Assembly (NCBI GenBank): GCA_900544255.1
Contig: UQUM01000024.1
Coordinates: 1 to 29,716 of the forward strand
Origin: an uncultured Sutterella sp.
GTDB lineage: Bacteria > Pseudomonadota > Gammaproteobacteria > Burkholderiales > Burkholderiaceae_F
Reading direction: 5' to 3'
Length of the DNA stretch: 29,716 bases
The notes beneath the pieces were generated by a model. That model was not told the origin of the DNA. It searched no databases and saw nothing but the letters and a program-made list of their open reading frames with translations. Of the stretch, positions 1-7,802 are shown in pieces (the first letter of the stretch is position 1; the number at the start of each line of letters is the position of its first letter). Both the position numbers and the translations under genes were made by a program.

Positions 1-431
1 CTCCCTTTACCAGCTTTGGGAAGATTATATGGTGGCTACCAGCAATTAGTCAATGTATTTTACGAACGATGTACTAGGCAAGTCGCATTCTGCGTATTTG
101 TGAGCAAAACGCCCTACTACACAATGAAAATACCTAACACTGGGGGGTAAACCCTGAGAACAAAAATACAACACTTCACTATTTCAATCCTTTTCTTAGA
201 ATCTCAGACTCTGTACACCTCATTGTTTTCTATCGGTTTCTGTCAAAACCCACATTGTCAAGCGTTTTTTCCCTCTTTTCGATCTTTTCTTCAACAACAT
301 TTCTCAACGACTTTTCCTCATTCTCACTTTCCCATGCCTTCTAATATTTTCTCCAAGAAAACCCGCGTTTTTTCACATCGGCACCTCCGCTCCAAGCCAT
401 TACAATCGGAGCTTCACAGAAGGACAGGGCC
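1..431. other. AT-rich, G-poor non-coding region
   Basis: No convincing gene lies in this stretch. A stop-free frame runs on the + strand from base 1 to a TAA at 148-150, but it has no start in the window, uses codons unlike the neighbouring genes (TTA, AGA, AGG, CGA) and matches nothing I know. It could be the tail of an upstream gene or chance. From about 181 to 360 the + strand is pyrimidine-rich and very poor in G: by hand count about 14 G against 51 C in 180 bases. A 70-codon frame beginning at 223 falls in this stretch and reads as low-complexity S/F/H/P-rich sequence, so I do not call it. The last 30 bases carry a TACAAT box and a purine-rich ribosome binding site for the gene at 432. 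Confidence 0.6.
401..406 (+). promoter_or_regulatory. Possible -10 box (TACAAT) for the oxidoreductase gene
   Basis: TACAAT lies 25 bases before the GTG start at 432. The same hexamer occurs a few tens of bases before thyA, coaE and the M20 gene in this window. No good -35 element is seen at 16-18 bp spacing, so the call rests on the -10 alone. Confidence 0.3.
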
Positions 432-1874
432 GTGACACTTATTGAAGACCTCCGTTCCGCCGTCGGTGATTCGGCGGTGAAAACCGATCCGGCGCTTTTA
501 GCGCCCTTTCTTTTAGACAACCGTCGGCGTTTTCACGGTTCCGTGCTCTGCGCCGTCTATCCCAAATGCACGGAGGATACGGCGGCCGTCATGGCCGTTT
601 GCGCTCGGCACAAAGCACTCGTTTTCGTGCAGGGCGGCAACACCTCCAACGCCGCGGCAGCAACCCCCGTCGTCACGGGAAGGGACGCCGATAAAAGCGT
701 CCTCATCCGTCTTGATGCCATGCGTCACATTGAAATCGACCGCGTCAACGGCACGGCTGAAGTCGATGCGGGCGTCATTCTCGCCGACCTCCAGACCGCA
801 GCTGATAAGGCGGGCCTTCTCTTTCCCGTGAGTCTCGCGGCCGAAGGTTCCTGCACCGTCGGAGGCGCTTTGTCCACCAACGCCGGGGGCGTTCACGTCG
901 TCCGCTACGGCAATATGCGCGAGCAATGTCTGGGGCTTGAAGTCGTGCTTGCCGACGGTACGGTACTTCCGATGCTTCGGGGGCTGCGCAAGGACAATTT
1001 GAGTTACGATCTGCGCGACCTTTTTATCGGCGCGGAAGGAACGTTGGGCGTCATCACCAAGGCGGTTGTAAAACTTGCGGCCAAACCCCTGGCTCGGCGC
1101 GTCTTTCTCGCCGCAGTACAGACACCGGAAAAGGCCGAAATCCTTTTTGAAGCCTTACAAAGTGTTGCCGCGTCAAAACTCTCCGCATTTGAACTGATGG
1201 CAAAGCCCACCATCGACAAAGTTGCCGAGATGATGCCCGACGTACCGATAGGGCTCAAATTGACTTCCGATTGGTACGTCCTCGCCGAACTGCGCTACGA
1301 CTCGGTGGATGAATACGAACTTCTCTCGGAATCCTTTGACGATTTTCTCGGGACACTTTTTGACGACGGCACCATTACCGACGCCGTGCTCGCCAAAAGT
1401 GAAAAAGAAAACCTCGCGCTATGGCGTATCCGCGAATCCATTCCCGAAGCTCATAAAAAAGCGGGAGGCAACGTCAAGCACGACATCAGCGTGCCGCGCT
1501 CATCCTTGGCGGCCTTCGTTAAGGACTGTACGTCGGAATTAACGGCGACCTTCCCCTGGATTGCGCCGAGTATTTTCGGCCACTTCGGCGACGGCAATCT
1601 TCACTACAACATGGGCGTCAAAAAGGGCTTTGATCCCCAGCTTTGTTTTGATCATGAAGACGACATTCATGCCGTCGTCTACCGTTGGGTGGAAAAGTTT
1701 CAGGGGTCTCCGGCCGCCGAGCACGGTGTCGGACGCATCAAACGCGACGCGTTAAGGCAAAGGCGGGCCGGCGCGGAATACACTCTCCTCACGCAAATTA
1801 AAAAACTGCTCGACCCTGAGAACCGAATGAACCGCGGCGCTCTCTTTACGCCCGAAGATCTTCTCTCGGATTAA
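432..1874 (+). CDS. FAD-binding oxidoreductase, GlcD/D-2-hydroxyglutarate dehydrogenase family
   Basis: A 480-residue protein of the vanillyl-alcohol-oxidase flavin fold. The N-terminal FAD-binding (PCMH-type) half runs to about residue 220 and holds VQGGNTSNAAAA, GSCTVGGALSTNAGG and GAEGTLGVITK. The C-terminal FAD-oxidase half carries the family hallmarks GHFGDGNLHYNM and AEHGVGR, which in relatives contribute to metal and substrate carboxylate binding. Such enzymes oxidise D-2-hydroxy acids (D-lactate, glycolate, D-2-hydroxyglutarate) and pass electrons to quinone or another carrier. The exact substrate cannot be read from the sequence. The start is GTG, preceded by a purine-rich AGAAGGA about 8 bases upstream. 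A lipoprotein gene follows after 19 bases, so the two are probably co-transcribed. Confidence 0.9.
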   Translation: MTLIEDLRSAVGDSAVKTDPALLAPFLLDNRRRFHGSVLCAVYPKCTEDTAAVMAVCARHKALVFVQGGNTSNAAAATPVVTGRDADKSVLIRLDAMRHIEIDRVNGTAEVDAGVILADLQTAADKAGLLFPVSLAAEGSCTVGGALSTNAGGVHVVRYGNMREQCLGLEVVLADGTVLPMLRGLRKDNLSYDLRDLFIGAEGTLGVITKAVVKLAAKPLARRVFLAAVQTPEKAEILFEALQSVAASKLSAFELMAKPTIDKVAEMMPDVPIGLKLTSDWYVLAELRYDSVDEYELLSESFDDFLGTLFDDGTITDAVLAKSEKENLALWRIRESIPEAHKKAGGNVKHDISVPRSSLAAFVKDCTSELTATFPWIAPSIFGHFGDGNLHYNMGVKKGFDPQLCFDHEDDIHAVVYRWVEKFQGSPAAEHGVGRIKRDALRQRRAGAEYTLLTQIKKLLDPENRMNRGALFTPEDLLSD

Positions 1875-1893
1875 CCGAATTTTTGGACTTGTC

Positions 1894-3096
1894 ATGAAAA
1901 AACTGCTTGCTCTCTTGGCCGTTCCGACACTTCTCGCCGGGTGTGCCTCAACGGTCGATACCGGTCCCAGTTACGAACCCAAAGCCAATTTCAGCGATTT
2001 CAAAGACGTTACGTGGCTTCCCGAAACCTCGGTGCGGGCGCCCTACAATGCCCGGGAATTGACGGTCAATGCACTTGACGCCCTCCAAAAGGGCGTTCAC
2101 GTTTTCTATGACACGCATGACACGTGTTTTTCGCTTACCGGCACGTCCGACATACTCACGGTGACTGAAAGCGCCGTCGCCCAAAATGAAGGCGCCCTTT
2201 CCTGGGGCGCCGGTTCCGATACGCTTTACCGCAACGGCGTTGCCGTCAAAAACCAGGGAGGCGCAACGGCTAAAGTTCTGGAAGACGGTCGCATCCTCAT
2301 TCGGTCCGCAGGCGACACGAATATGTTCGTCGCCTGCGCGCTGAGGGCTTACAACATTTCGGGAATTCCAGTGAAGCAGCTCCTTCGCGACGGCAACAAC
2401 CGTCCGGCACCTCTGGCGTGGTTCGTCAATAAAAACGATGTCTTCCCCGAAGGGTCGATTGCGTACCTCACCACTTGGTGGCTGGGGGATGACGAAATCG
2501 TCATTCCTGCGAAGACCGCTTTTACGGGCACGAAGACCTTTAACGAACTCGTCAAAAACTTCTCCGGTAAACGCAATTATTGTCTCTCCTACATCAGTCA
2601 CCAAAACGCCAACCCCTACGGCATCGAATTTGATCCGGTGAAATTAAAGCGTCGTCAGACCATCAAAACCGGCACCTCGGGCACCTTCCGCTTAAAGCCC
2701 GTGAAAAAAGGCATCTTCTGCGAAGCGGAAACGGATTCGATGAAATTACTCACAGGCACGGCCTCAGGCCGCTGGACGGTGAAGTCCGTGCGCGGCACCC
2801 GGGTGATGGAATTGACGCCTGCACAAGACGTAGCTGTTTCCGACTTAGGGGTGCAGCCCGTGAACAGCGACGCTATGACCGTCGGTTTTGCGGAAATCAA
2901 AACGCCCCGAGCCGCCAAACGCGGCGTCAAGACCGTGCAGTACGACACCCGCATCATGCCCGTGCGCATCCTTCACGCCAATCAGCCCATCACGGACTTC
3001 CGTCTGCGTTTTAACGATACGGCCGCCGCGGCGGTACGCAGGGCACTCACGCCCGCGGACGCAAGCCGCCGTGCCTGGAATGAAAGTCATAAGTAA
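1894..3096 (+). CDS. Unrecognised secreted lipoprotein
   Basis: A 400-residue protein with a clear lipoprotein signal: a positively charged start (MKK), a hydrophobic stretch and a lipobox LLAG-C with the lipidated Cys at 17. Asp does not follow the Cys (the next residues are AST), so sorting to the outer membrane is plausible. The mature part has no transmembrane segment and looks beta-rich. Its four further cysteines (78, 148, 230, 276) are spaced as two pairs, which would allow two periplasmic disulfides. I recognise no family. It lies 19 bases after the oxidoreductase gene and 10 bases before the folD start, so it is embedded in an otherwise metabolic run of genes. The ribosome binding site is weak. 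Function unknown. Confidence 0.85.
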   Translation: MKKLLALLAVPTLLAGCASTVDTGPSYEPKANFSDFKDVTWLPETSVRAPYNARELTVNALDALQKGVHVFYDTHDTCFSLTGTSDILTVTESAVAQNEGALSWGAGSDTLYRNGVAVKNQGGATAKVLEDGRILIRSAGDTNMFVACALRAYNISGIPVKQLLRDGNNRPAPLAWFVNKNDVFPEGSIAYLTTWWLGDDEIVIPAKTAFTGTKTFNELVKNFSGKRNYCLSYISHQNANPYGIEFDPVKLKRRQTIKTGTSGTFRLKPVKKGIFCEAETDSMKLLTGTASGRWTVKSVRGTRVMELTPAQDVAVSDLGVQPVNSDAMTVGFAEIKTPRAAKRGVKTVQYDTRIMPVRILHANQPITDFRLRFNDTAAAAVRRALTPADASRRAWNESHK

Positions 3097-3106
3097 GGAG
3101 AACGCC

Positions 3107-3964
3107 TTGACCGCAACTCTCATTGATGGAAAGGCCTTGGCCGCCTCCGTCAAAACCAACCTGACGCACCGCGTTGAAAAACTCGTCAAGATGGGCCATC
3201 GCCCGGGACTTGCCGTGGTGCTCGTCGGTGAAAATCCCGCGAGCCTCGTCTACGTCCGCAACAAGATGCGCACCTGCACGGAAGTCGGGATTGAAAATAT
3301 CGAAGTGCGCTTTGCCGCCGACACCTCGGAAGCCACCGTGCTCGACAAGATTGAGGAACTCAATCAGGATGAGCGTGTGGACGGCATTCTCGTGCAGCTG
3401 CCGCTTCCCGACCACATCAACCCCACGCGCATCATCGAAGCCATTGATGCGGACAAGGACGTGGACGGCTTTCATGAACTCAATGCCGGACGCCTCATGA
3501 CGGGCGTCACAGGATTTCGCCCCTGCACGCCCTACGGCGTCATGAAGATGCTCGAAGCGATCGACTGCGAACTCACCGGCAAAAATGCCGTCGTCGTCGG
3601 TCGCAGCAACATCGTCGGAAAACCTCTGGCGCTGATGCTTCTTGAAAAGAACGCCACCGTCACCATCACCCACAGCCGCACGGAAAATTTGGCAGCCGTC
3701 ACGCGCCAGGCCGACATTCTCATTGCCGCCGTCGGCCGCGCCAAGATGATCACCGCCGACATGGTGAAGCCCGGTGCCGTCGTGATCGACGTCGGCATGA
3801 ACCGCGATGAAGCGGGAAAACTCTGCGGTGACGTCGATACCGAATCCGTCCAGGCCGTTGCCGGTTGGATCACACCGGTTCCGGGGGGCGTCGGCCCCAT
3901 GACGATCGCCATGCTGATGACGAACACCGTCGAAGCCGTCGAACGACGCCTCGCTTCTCACTGA
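3107..3964 (+). CDS. folD: Bifunctional methylenetetrahydrofolate dehydrogenase / cyclohydrolase FolD
   Basis: A 285-residue cytosolic enzyme that interconverts 5,10-methylene-, 5,10-methenyl- and 10-formyl-tetrahydrofolate using NADP. Active-site residues are visible in SLVYVRNKM (Tyr49, Lys53, equivalent to Tyr50/Lys54 of E. coli). The folate-site motif KDVDGFHELNAGRL, the nucleotide-binding VVGRSNIVGKPLA and the C-terminal signature PVPGGVGPMTIAML are intact. I chose the TTG at 3107 because AAGGAG (3095-3100) sits 6 bases before it and the length then matches the family (E. coli 288). An in-frame ATG at 3080 overlaps the end of the lipoprotein gene and has no such site. It supplies folate intermediates used by ThyA, encoded at 16603 in this window. 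prlC follows after 20 bases. Confidence 0.95.
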   Translation: MTATLIDGKALAASVKTNLTHRVEKLVKMGHRPGLAVVLVGENPASLVYVRNKMRTCTEVGIENIEVRFAADTSEATVLDKIEELNQDERVDGILVQLPLPDHINPTRIIEAIDADKDVDGFHELNAGRLMTGVTGFRPCTPYGVMKMLEAIDCELTGKNAVVVGRSNIVGKPLALMLLEKNATVTITHSRTENLAAVTRQADILIAAVGRAKMITADMVKPGAVVIDVGMNRDEAGKLCGDVDTESVQAVAGWITPVPGGVGPMTIAMLMTNTVEAVERRLASH

Positions 3965-3984
3965 CTATTTGCCGCTGAATAACC

Positions 3985-6030
3985 ATGACCGAACAGAATC
4001 CCCTGTTGAACCAACAGCACCTCCTTGATTTTGAACACCTGACGACGGAACACGTGACGCCCGCGTTGGACGTTCTCTTAAAGGACGCCGAAGCCGCCGT
4101 TACCCGCGCGATCGACGACAAGACGCCTGCCACATGGGAAGCGGTAATTGATCCCCTGGAAGCCTCGCTTGAGAAACTCTCCCGCGCCTGGGGCGCCGTC
4201 AATCACCTGACGGGCGTCATGGACTCTCAGGTCCTGCGCGACGTCTACAACGCCAATCTGCCGCGCATGACGCAGTTTTATATCGACCTTTCGCAGAACG
4301 AAAAGCTTTTTGCGAAATACAAGGCGATTGAAGCCGCAAAGGGCTTTGCGCTACTTGACGCCGAAAAGCAGCGCGTCATCCGTCACGAAATCCGTGATTT
4401 CCGCTTGTCGGGCGCGGAACTCCCTGCGGACAAAAAGGCCGAACTCAAAGCGGTCGGCGAAAAGGCGGCGGCTCTCAGTCAAAAATTCAGTGAAAATCTC
4501 TTGGATGCGACGAACGCCTGGTCGCTCGACATTGACGACGAAACCCGCCTCGCCGGCCTCCCCGAAGACGACAAAGCGCTTCTCGCGCAGTTTGCCAAGG
4601 CAGCGGGTAAACCGGGCTGGCGCATTACGCTGCAGTTTCCGAGCTACCTTCCGGTGATGAAGTACGCCGACGACCGCAACCTGCGCGAAACGGTGTATCG
4701 CGCCTTCGCGACGCGCGCCTCCGAATTCGGCCCCGCCGACAAAGACAACACGCCGGTCATCCGTGAGCTCTTGGCCATTCGCCAAAAAGAAGCGGAACTC
4801 TTGGGCTTTAAAAATTACGCCGAAGTGTCGCTTGCGACCAAAATGGCAGAGACGCCGGCCGAAGTTCTCACGTTCCTTGAGGACTTGGCCGCCAAAAGCA
4901 AACCGTGGGCCGAAAAGGACGAAAAAGAACTTGAAGCCTTCGCCCGCAACACGCTGGGGATCGCGGACTTTAAGCCCTGGGACACCGCGTACGCCTCCGA
5001 AAAACTCCGTGAAGCCCACTACAGCTATTCCGATCAGGAAGTGAAGCAGTACTTCACGCTTCCCCAGGTCTTTAAAGGACTCTTCGGACTCGTCGAACGG
5101 CTTTTTGACATCCGCATCACGGAAGACACCGCCCCCGTGTGGCATAAGGACGTGAAGTTCTGGCGCATTTCCGACGCGTCGGGAAAACTCGTCGCTCAGT
5201 TCTACACCGATCTTTACGCCCGCCCCACGAAGCGCGGCGGCGCCTGGATGGATAACGACCTGACGGCATGCGATCTTCCTGACGGCACGCACCGTACGCC
5301 CACCGCTTACCTCGTCTGCAACTTTGCCGAACCCGTGGGCGACAAACCGGCTCTCCTCACGCACGACGACGTGGAAACGCTTTTCCATGAATTCGGTCAC
5401 GGGCTGCACCATATGCTGAGCCGCGTCAAGACCGCGCAGCTTTCCGGCATCAACGGCGTCGAATGGGATGCCGTCGAAATGCCGAGTCAGTTCATGGAAA
5501 ACTGGACGTGGCAGTACGACGTGGTGAAATCCGTTTCGTCACACGTAGAAACCCATGAACCGCTGCCGCGCTCACTCTTTGACAAGATGCTCGCGGCCAA
5601 AAACTTCCATGCGGGGCTTTTCAGCGTGAGGCAGCTCGAATTTGCGCTCTTTGACATGCGGATTCACAGCGCGGGCGACGCCCGGGTTGACTTTATGAAG
5701 GTTCTTGCCGACGTCCGAAAAGACGTCGCCGTGGCGCCTCAAGTCGACTACAACCGTTTCCCTCAGAGCTTCTCCCACATCTTCGCGGGCGGCTATGCCG
5801 CGGGCTACTACAGCTACAAGTGGGCTGAAGTTTTGTCCGCCGACGTTTTTGCCGCGTTTGAAGAAGAAGGGCTCTTTAATCCCGCGGTGGGACACCGTTG
5901 GCTCGATGAAATCTTAAGCCGCGGCTCAACCCGCGATACGATGGAAAACTTCATCGCCTTCCGCGGCCGCAAACCGTCGGTTGACGCCCTCCTGCGCCAT
6001 AGCGGCATGGCGGGCGCTCCCGCCGTCTAA
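3985..6030 (+). CDS. prlC: Oligopeptidase A (M3 family zinc metallopeptidase)
   Basis: A 681-residue cytosolic peptidase, almost the length of E. coli PrlC/OpdA (680). It carries the zinc motif HEFGH at residues 468-472, within DVETLFHEFGHGLHH, and the third-ligand region GINGVEWDAVEMPSQFMENW. The C-terminal FAGGYAAGYYSYKWAEVLSADVF block is also typical of M3 peptidases. The family degrades short peptides, including products of larger proteases and cleaved signal peptides. It lies 20 bases after folD, a common pairing in Burkholderiales as far as I recall, and a small membrane-protein gene follows after 5 bases. Nothing suggests inactivation. Confidence 0.95.
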   Translation: MTEQNPLLNQQHLLDFEHLTTEHVTPALDVLLKDAEAAVTRAIDDKTPATWEAVIDPLEASLEKLSRAWGAVNHLTGVMDSQVLRDVYNANLPRMTQFYIDLSQNEKLFAKYKAIEAAKGFALLDAEKQRVIRHEIRDFRLSGAELPADKKAELKAVGEKAAALSQKFSENLLDATNAWSLDIDDETRLAGLPEDDKALLAQFAKAAGKPGWRITLQFPSYLPVMKYADDRNLRETVYRAFATRASEFGPADKDNTPVIRELLAIRQKEAELLGFKNYAEVSLATKMAETPAEVLTFLEDLAAKSKPWAEKDEKELEAFARNTLGIADFKPWDTAYASEKLREAHYSYSDQEVKQYFTLPQVFKGLFGLVERLFDIRITEDTAPVWHKDVKFWRISDASGKLVAQFYTDLYARPTKRGGAWMDNDLTACDLPDGTHRTPTAYLVCNFAEPVGDKPALLTHDDVETLFHEFGHGLHHMLSRVKTAQLSGINGVEWDAVEMPSQFMENWTWQYDVVKSVSSHVETHEPLPRSLFDKMLAAKNFHAGLFSVRQLEFALFDMRIHSAGDARVDFMKVLADVRKDVAVAPQVDYNRFPQSFSHIFAGGYAAGYYSYKWAEVLSADVFAAFEEEGLFNPAVGHRWLDEILSRGSTRDTMENFIAFRGRKPSVDALLRHSGMAGAPAV

Positions 6031-6035
6031 GTTCT

Positions 6036-6446
6036 ATGACGCTTTCTGCAGCCCTCGCTTCGCTTGCACTCTCTGCCTTTATTTCGGCAACGCTGTTTCC
6101 CGGTGCGAGCGAAGCGGGACTGGCGGCCGTCATTGCTGCCTGGCCGGAATCTTGGCCCTCTGCCCTCGTCGTTGCCTCCGTTGAAAATACAGCGGGAGCC
6201 ATGACGAGTTTTCTTTTAGGACGCTTTCTGCCGCAGAAAAAACATGCCGCGGCGGTCGTGCAAAAGCTGCAGCGCTACGGCACGCCGCTCCTTTTCTTTT
6301 CATGGCTCCCGCTGGTCGGTGACGCCCTTCCCTTGGCAGCCGGTTGGCTGCGGATGCCGTGGGCACCGTCACTTCTTTGGATTTTCTCGGGCAAAGCCGC
6401 CCGGTATGCCGTCGTCACAACAGCTGCCGTCGGCCTGTTGAGTTGA
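6036..6446 (+). CDS. yqaA: YqaA-type small DedA-like membrane protein
   Basis: A 136-residue integral membrane protein. It resembles E. coli YqaA along its length: SATLFPGASEAGLAA near the start, then NTAGAMTSFLLGRF, the LLFFSWLPLVGDALPLAAGWLR segment and GKAARYAVV near the end. The family belongs to the VTT/SNARE-associated (DedA-like) fold; related DedA and TMEM41 proteins move lipids or maintain membrane homeostasis, but YqaA itself has no settled function. Four or so hydrophobic segments are visible, with a conserved G-D pair in the re-entrant region. The start lies 5 bases after the prlC stop, which implies translational coupling. No rho-independent terminator is obvious on the + strand after it. 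Confidence 0.85.
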   Translation: MTLSAALASLALSAFISATLFPGASEAGLAAVIAAWPESWPSALVVASVENTAGAMTSFLLGRFLPQKKHAAAVVQKLQRYGTPLLFFSWLPLVGDALPLAAGWLRMPWAPSLLWIFSGKAARYAVVTTAAVGLLS

Positions 6447-6449
6447 ACC

Positions 6450-6551
6450 GTTGCCAATCTGCGATTTGACGAAAGCCCTAAGAGCCTCGGCTGCCGGATT
6501 AATAATTTGACTCGATGTCGTTCTCACGCCGATACATACCCAGCGCAGCAA
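6450..6551 (-). pseudogene. Possible remnant of a LysR-type regulator C-terminus
   Basis: On the minus strand the gap after yqaA translates to LRWVCIGVRTTSSQ followed by INPAAEALRAFVKS. This resembles the last beta-strand and helix of LysR-family effector domains (pattern: hydrophobic, VR, short loop, SPAA.A...F). There is no upstream body of the gene: a run of ten adenines (6550-6559) and a terminator lie immediately before it, and the frame runs on into yqaA antisense. I read it as a possible decayed fragment; chance resemblance is a real alternative. Confidence 0.22.
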
Positions 6552-6577
6552 AAAAAAAACCTTCGGCGGTCCCCAAA

Positions 6578-6610
6578 TAAAAAGCGGCAGTCCCCCAAAA
6601 GAGACGCCGC
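6578..6610 (-). terminator. Rho-independent terminator of the glnE/M20 unit
   Basis: On the minus strand GCGGC-GTC, a 10-base loop, then GAC-(bulged T)-GCCGC is followed by TTTTT. The stem lies 24 bases beyond the amidohydrolase stop. The reverse orientation lacks a clean T-run, so it probably works mainly on the minus strand. Confidence 0.75.
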
Positions 6611-6633
6611 CTTCATTTTCACAAAAAATACGA

Positions 6634-7737
6634 TCAGCCGATGTACTTCAAGGCCATCGTTTCCAGTACCTTCACGCCGTTGATGAGGTACTGCGGATCA
6701 AAATGCATGTTGCGGTTGTGCAACCCCGGCTCGCACCCGACGCCCACGCCGAAGTACGCGTTCTTGATCGAGGGCTTCTTCTGCTTAAAGTAGTGGAAGT
6801 CTTCGCCGCCGCCACCGCAGTCCTTATCAAGGTGTTCGGCACCGACGACGCTCTTGATGACGTCGGCGACTTCGGCCACCAGGTCTTCGTCGTATTCGGC
6901 CGCGGGGCAGCTCCCCAATTCGATCACTTCAGCCGTTGCGCCGACGCTCGCAGCGCCGCCCGTTGCCGCAGCCTTCAGTTTTTCCTGCAGTTCGCGCATC
7001 AGGGGATTCGTCTGCGCGCGGCAGTCCACCAAGAGTTCGGCTTCGTCCGGAATGATGTTGATGGCACCCGACGAACACTTGATCGACGTCACTTTGACGG
7101 ACCACGTCTGTGCAGGATTCAATTTAATTGCCGCCACCGCCTGCGTAATCGCCGCCGCCGCTTCGCAGCAGTTCACGCCCAAATGCGGGCGCGAGGCGTG
7201 CGCCGTGCGGCCGTGCACCAAAATTTTCACCATGGTGCTCGCCGAGTGCCGCACCGCGGCACACATGTCGCCCGCCTTCAGATCCTGAATCGGACGAATG
7301 TGAAGGCCCAAAGCCATGTCGACGTCGTCAATAACGCCGTCGTCAATGGAACGCTGCGCCCCGAAAATCGTTTCTTCCGCAGGCTGAAAGAAAATTTTGA
7401 GGGTACCCTTCTTCACCTTATCAAAAAGGTAGGCGGCTGCCGTCAGCAGCATGGCGCTGTGACTGTCGTGGCCGCAGGCATGCACGCGTTCGATCGTGCC
7501 GTCATCATTTTTAAAGGGGAGTGCATCCATATCCGCACGCAGCATCAGCACCGGTCCCGGTACGTTCGTGCGCTTGTAGCCGACCACCCCGGTCTTTGCA
7601 ATGCCGCGGTGCACTTCGTAGCCGATTTTTTCCAGCGCTTCCGCCAGATACGCACTGGTTTTGACTTCTTCAAACCCCAATTCGGGGGTCTTGTGCAGAT
7701 CCTGCCAGACCTTCACCACATCGAGCTTCTGCTCCAT
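6634..7737 (-). CDS. M20D-type amidohydrolase / peptidase
   Basis: A 367-residue di-metal hydrolase of the M20 family (hippurate hydrolase, N-acyl-amino-acid and N-acetyl-diaminopimelate deacetylase group). Visible motifs are HKTPELGFEE, LRADMDALP, HACGHDSHSAMLL (metal ligands Cys and His), FQPAEE (catalytic Glu), LGLHIRP and near the end GLHNRNMHFD. The central dimerisation insert carries GRTAHASRPHLGVN. The substrate is an N-acylated amino acid or similar; it cannot be named from sequence. The ATG at 7737 is chosen over a start 23 codons upstream because GGGAG lies 7 bases before it. It follows glnE by 65 bases on the same strand; a TACAAT box in that gap may give it its own promoter. Confidence 0.9.
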   Translation of the reverse strand: MEQKLDVVKVWQDLHKTPELGFEEVKTSAYLAEALEKIGYEVHRGIAKTGVVGYKRTNVPGPVLMLRADMDALPFKNDDGTIERVHACGHDSHSAMLLTAAAYLFDKVKKGTLKIFFQPAEETIFGAQRSIDDGVIDDVDMALGLHIRPIQDLKAGDMCAAVRHSASTMVKILVHGRTAHASRPHLGVNCCEAAAAITQAVAAIKLNPAQTWSVKVTSIKCSSGAINIIPDEAELLVDCRAQTNPLMRELQEKLKAAATGGAASVGATAEVIELGSCPAAEYDEDLVAEVADVIKSVVGAEHLDKDCGGGGEDFHYFKQKKPSIKNAYFGVGVGCEPGLHNRNMHFDPQYLINGVKVLETMALKYIG

Positions 7738-7792
7738 GGTCGTCTCCCTAATTTTGTTGCAACACCGCCCTTCGGGCAGCCTGAAGCCGGAG

Positions 7793-7798
7793 ATTGTA
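7793..7798 (-). promoter_or_regulatory. Possible -10 box (TACAAT) for the amidohydrolase
   Basis: On the minus strand TACAAT lies 55 bases before the ATG at 7737, just past the glnE stop codon. A small GCCC-GAA-GGGC hairpin (7767-7777) falls between it and the gene. No convincing -35 element is present. Confidence 0.25.
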
Positions 7799-7802
7799 GT
7801 CC

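Noticed and set aside
223..435. 70-codon open frame on the + strand before the oxidoreductase gene
   Set aside because: The composition (Ser, Phe, His, Pro) simply reflects the pyrimidine-rich DNA; it overlaps the next gene's start and has no ribosome binding site or known similarity.
2888..3106. N-terminal extension of FolD
   Set aside because: It overlaps the lipoprotein coding sequence in another frame, is Arg/Pro-rich and unlike FolD; AAGGAG marks the TTG at 3107.
3047..3961. 304-residue open frame opposite folD
   Set aside because: In-register antisense shadow of a fully recognisable FolD.
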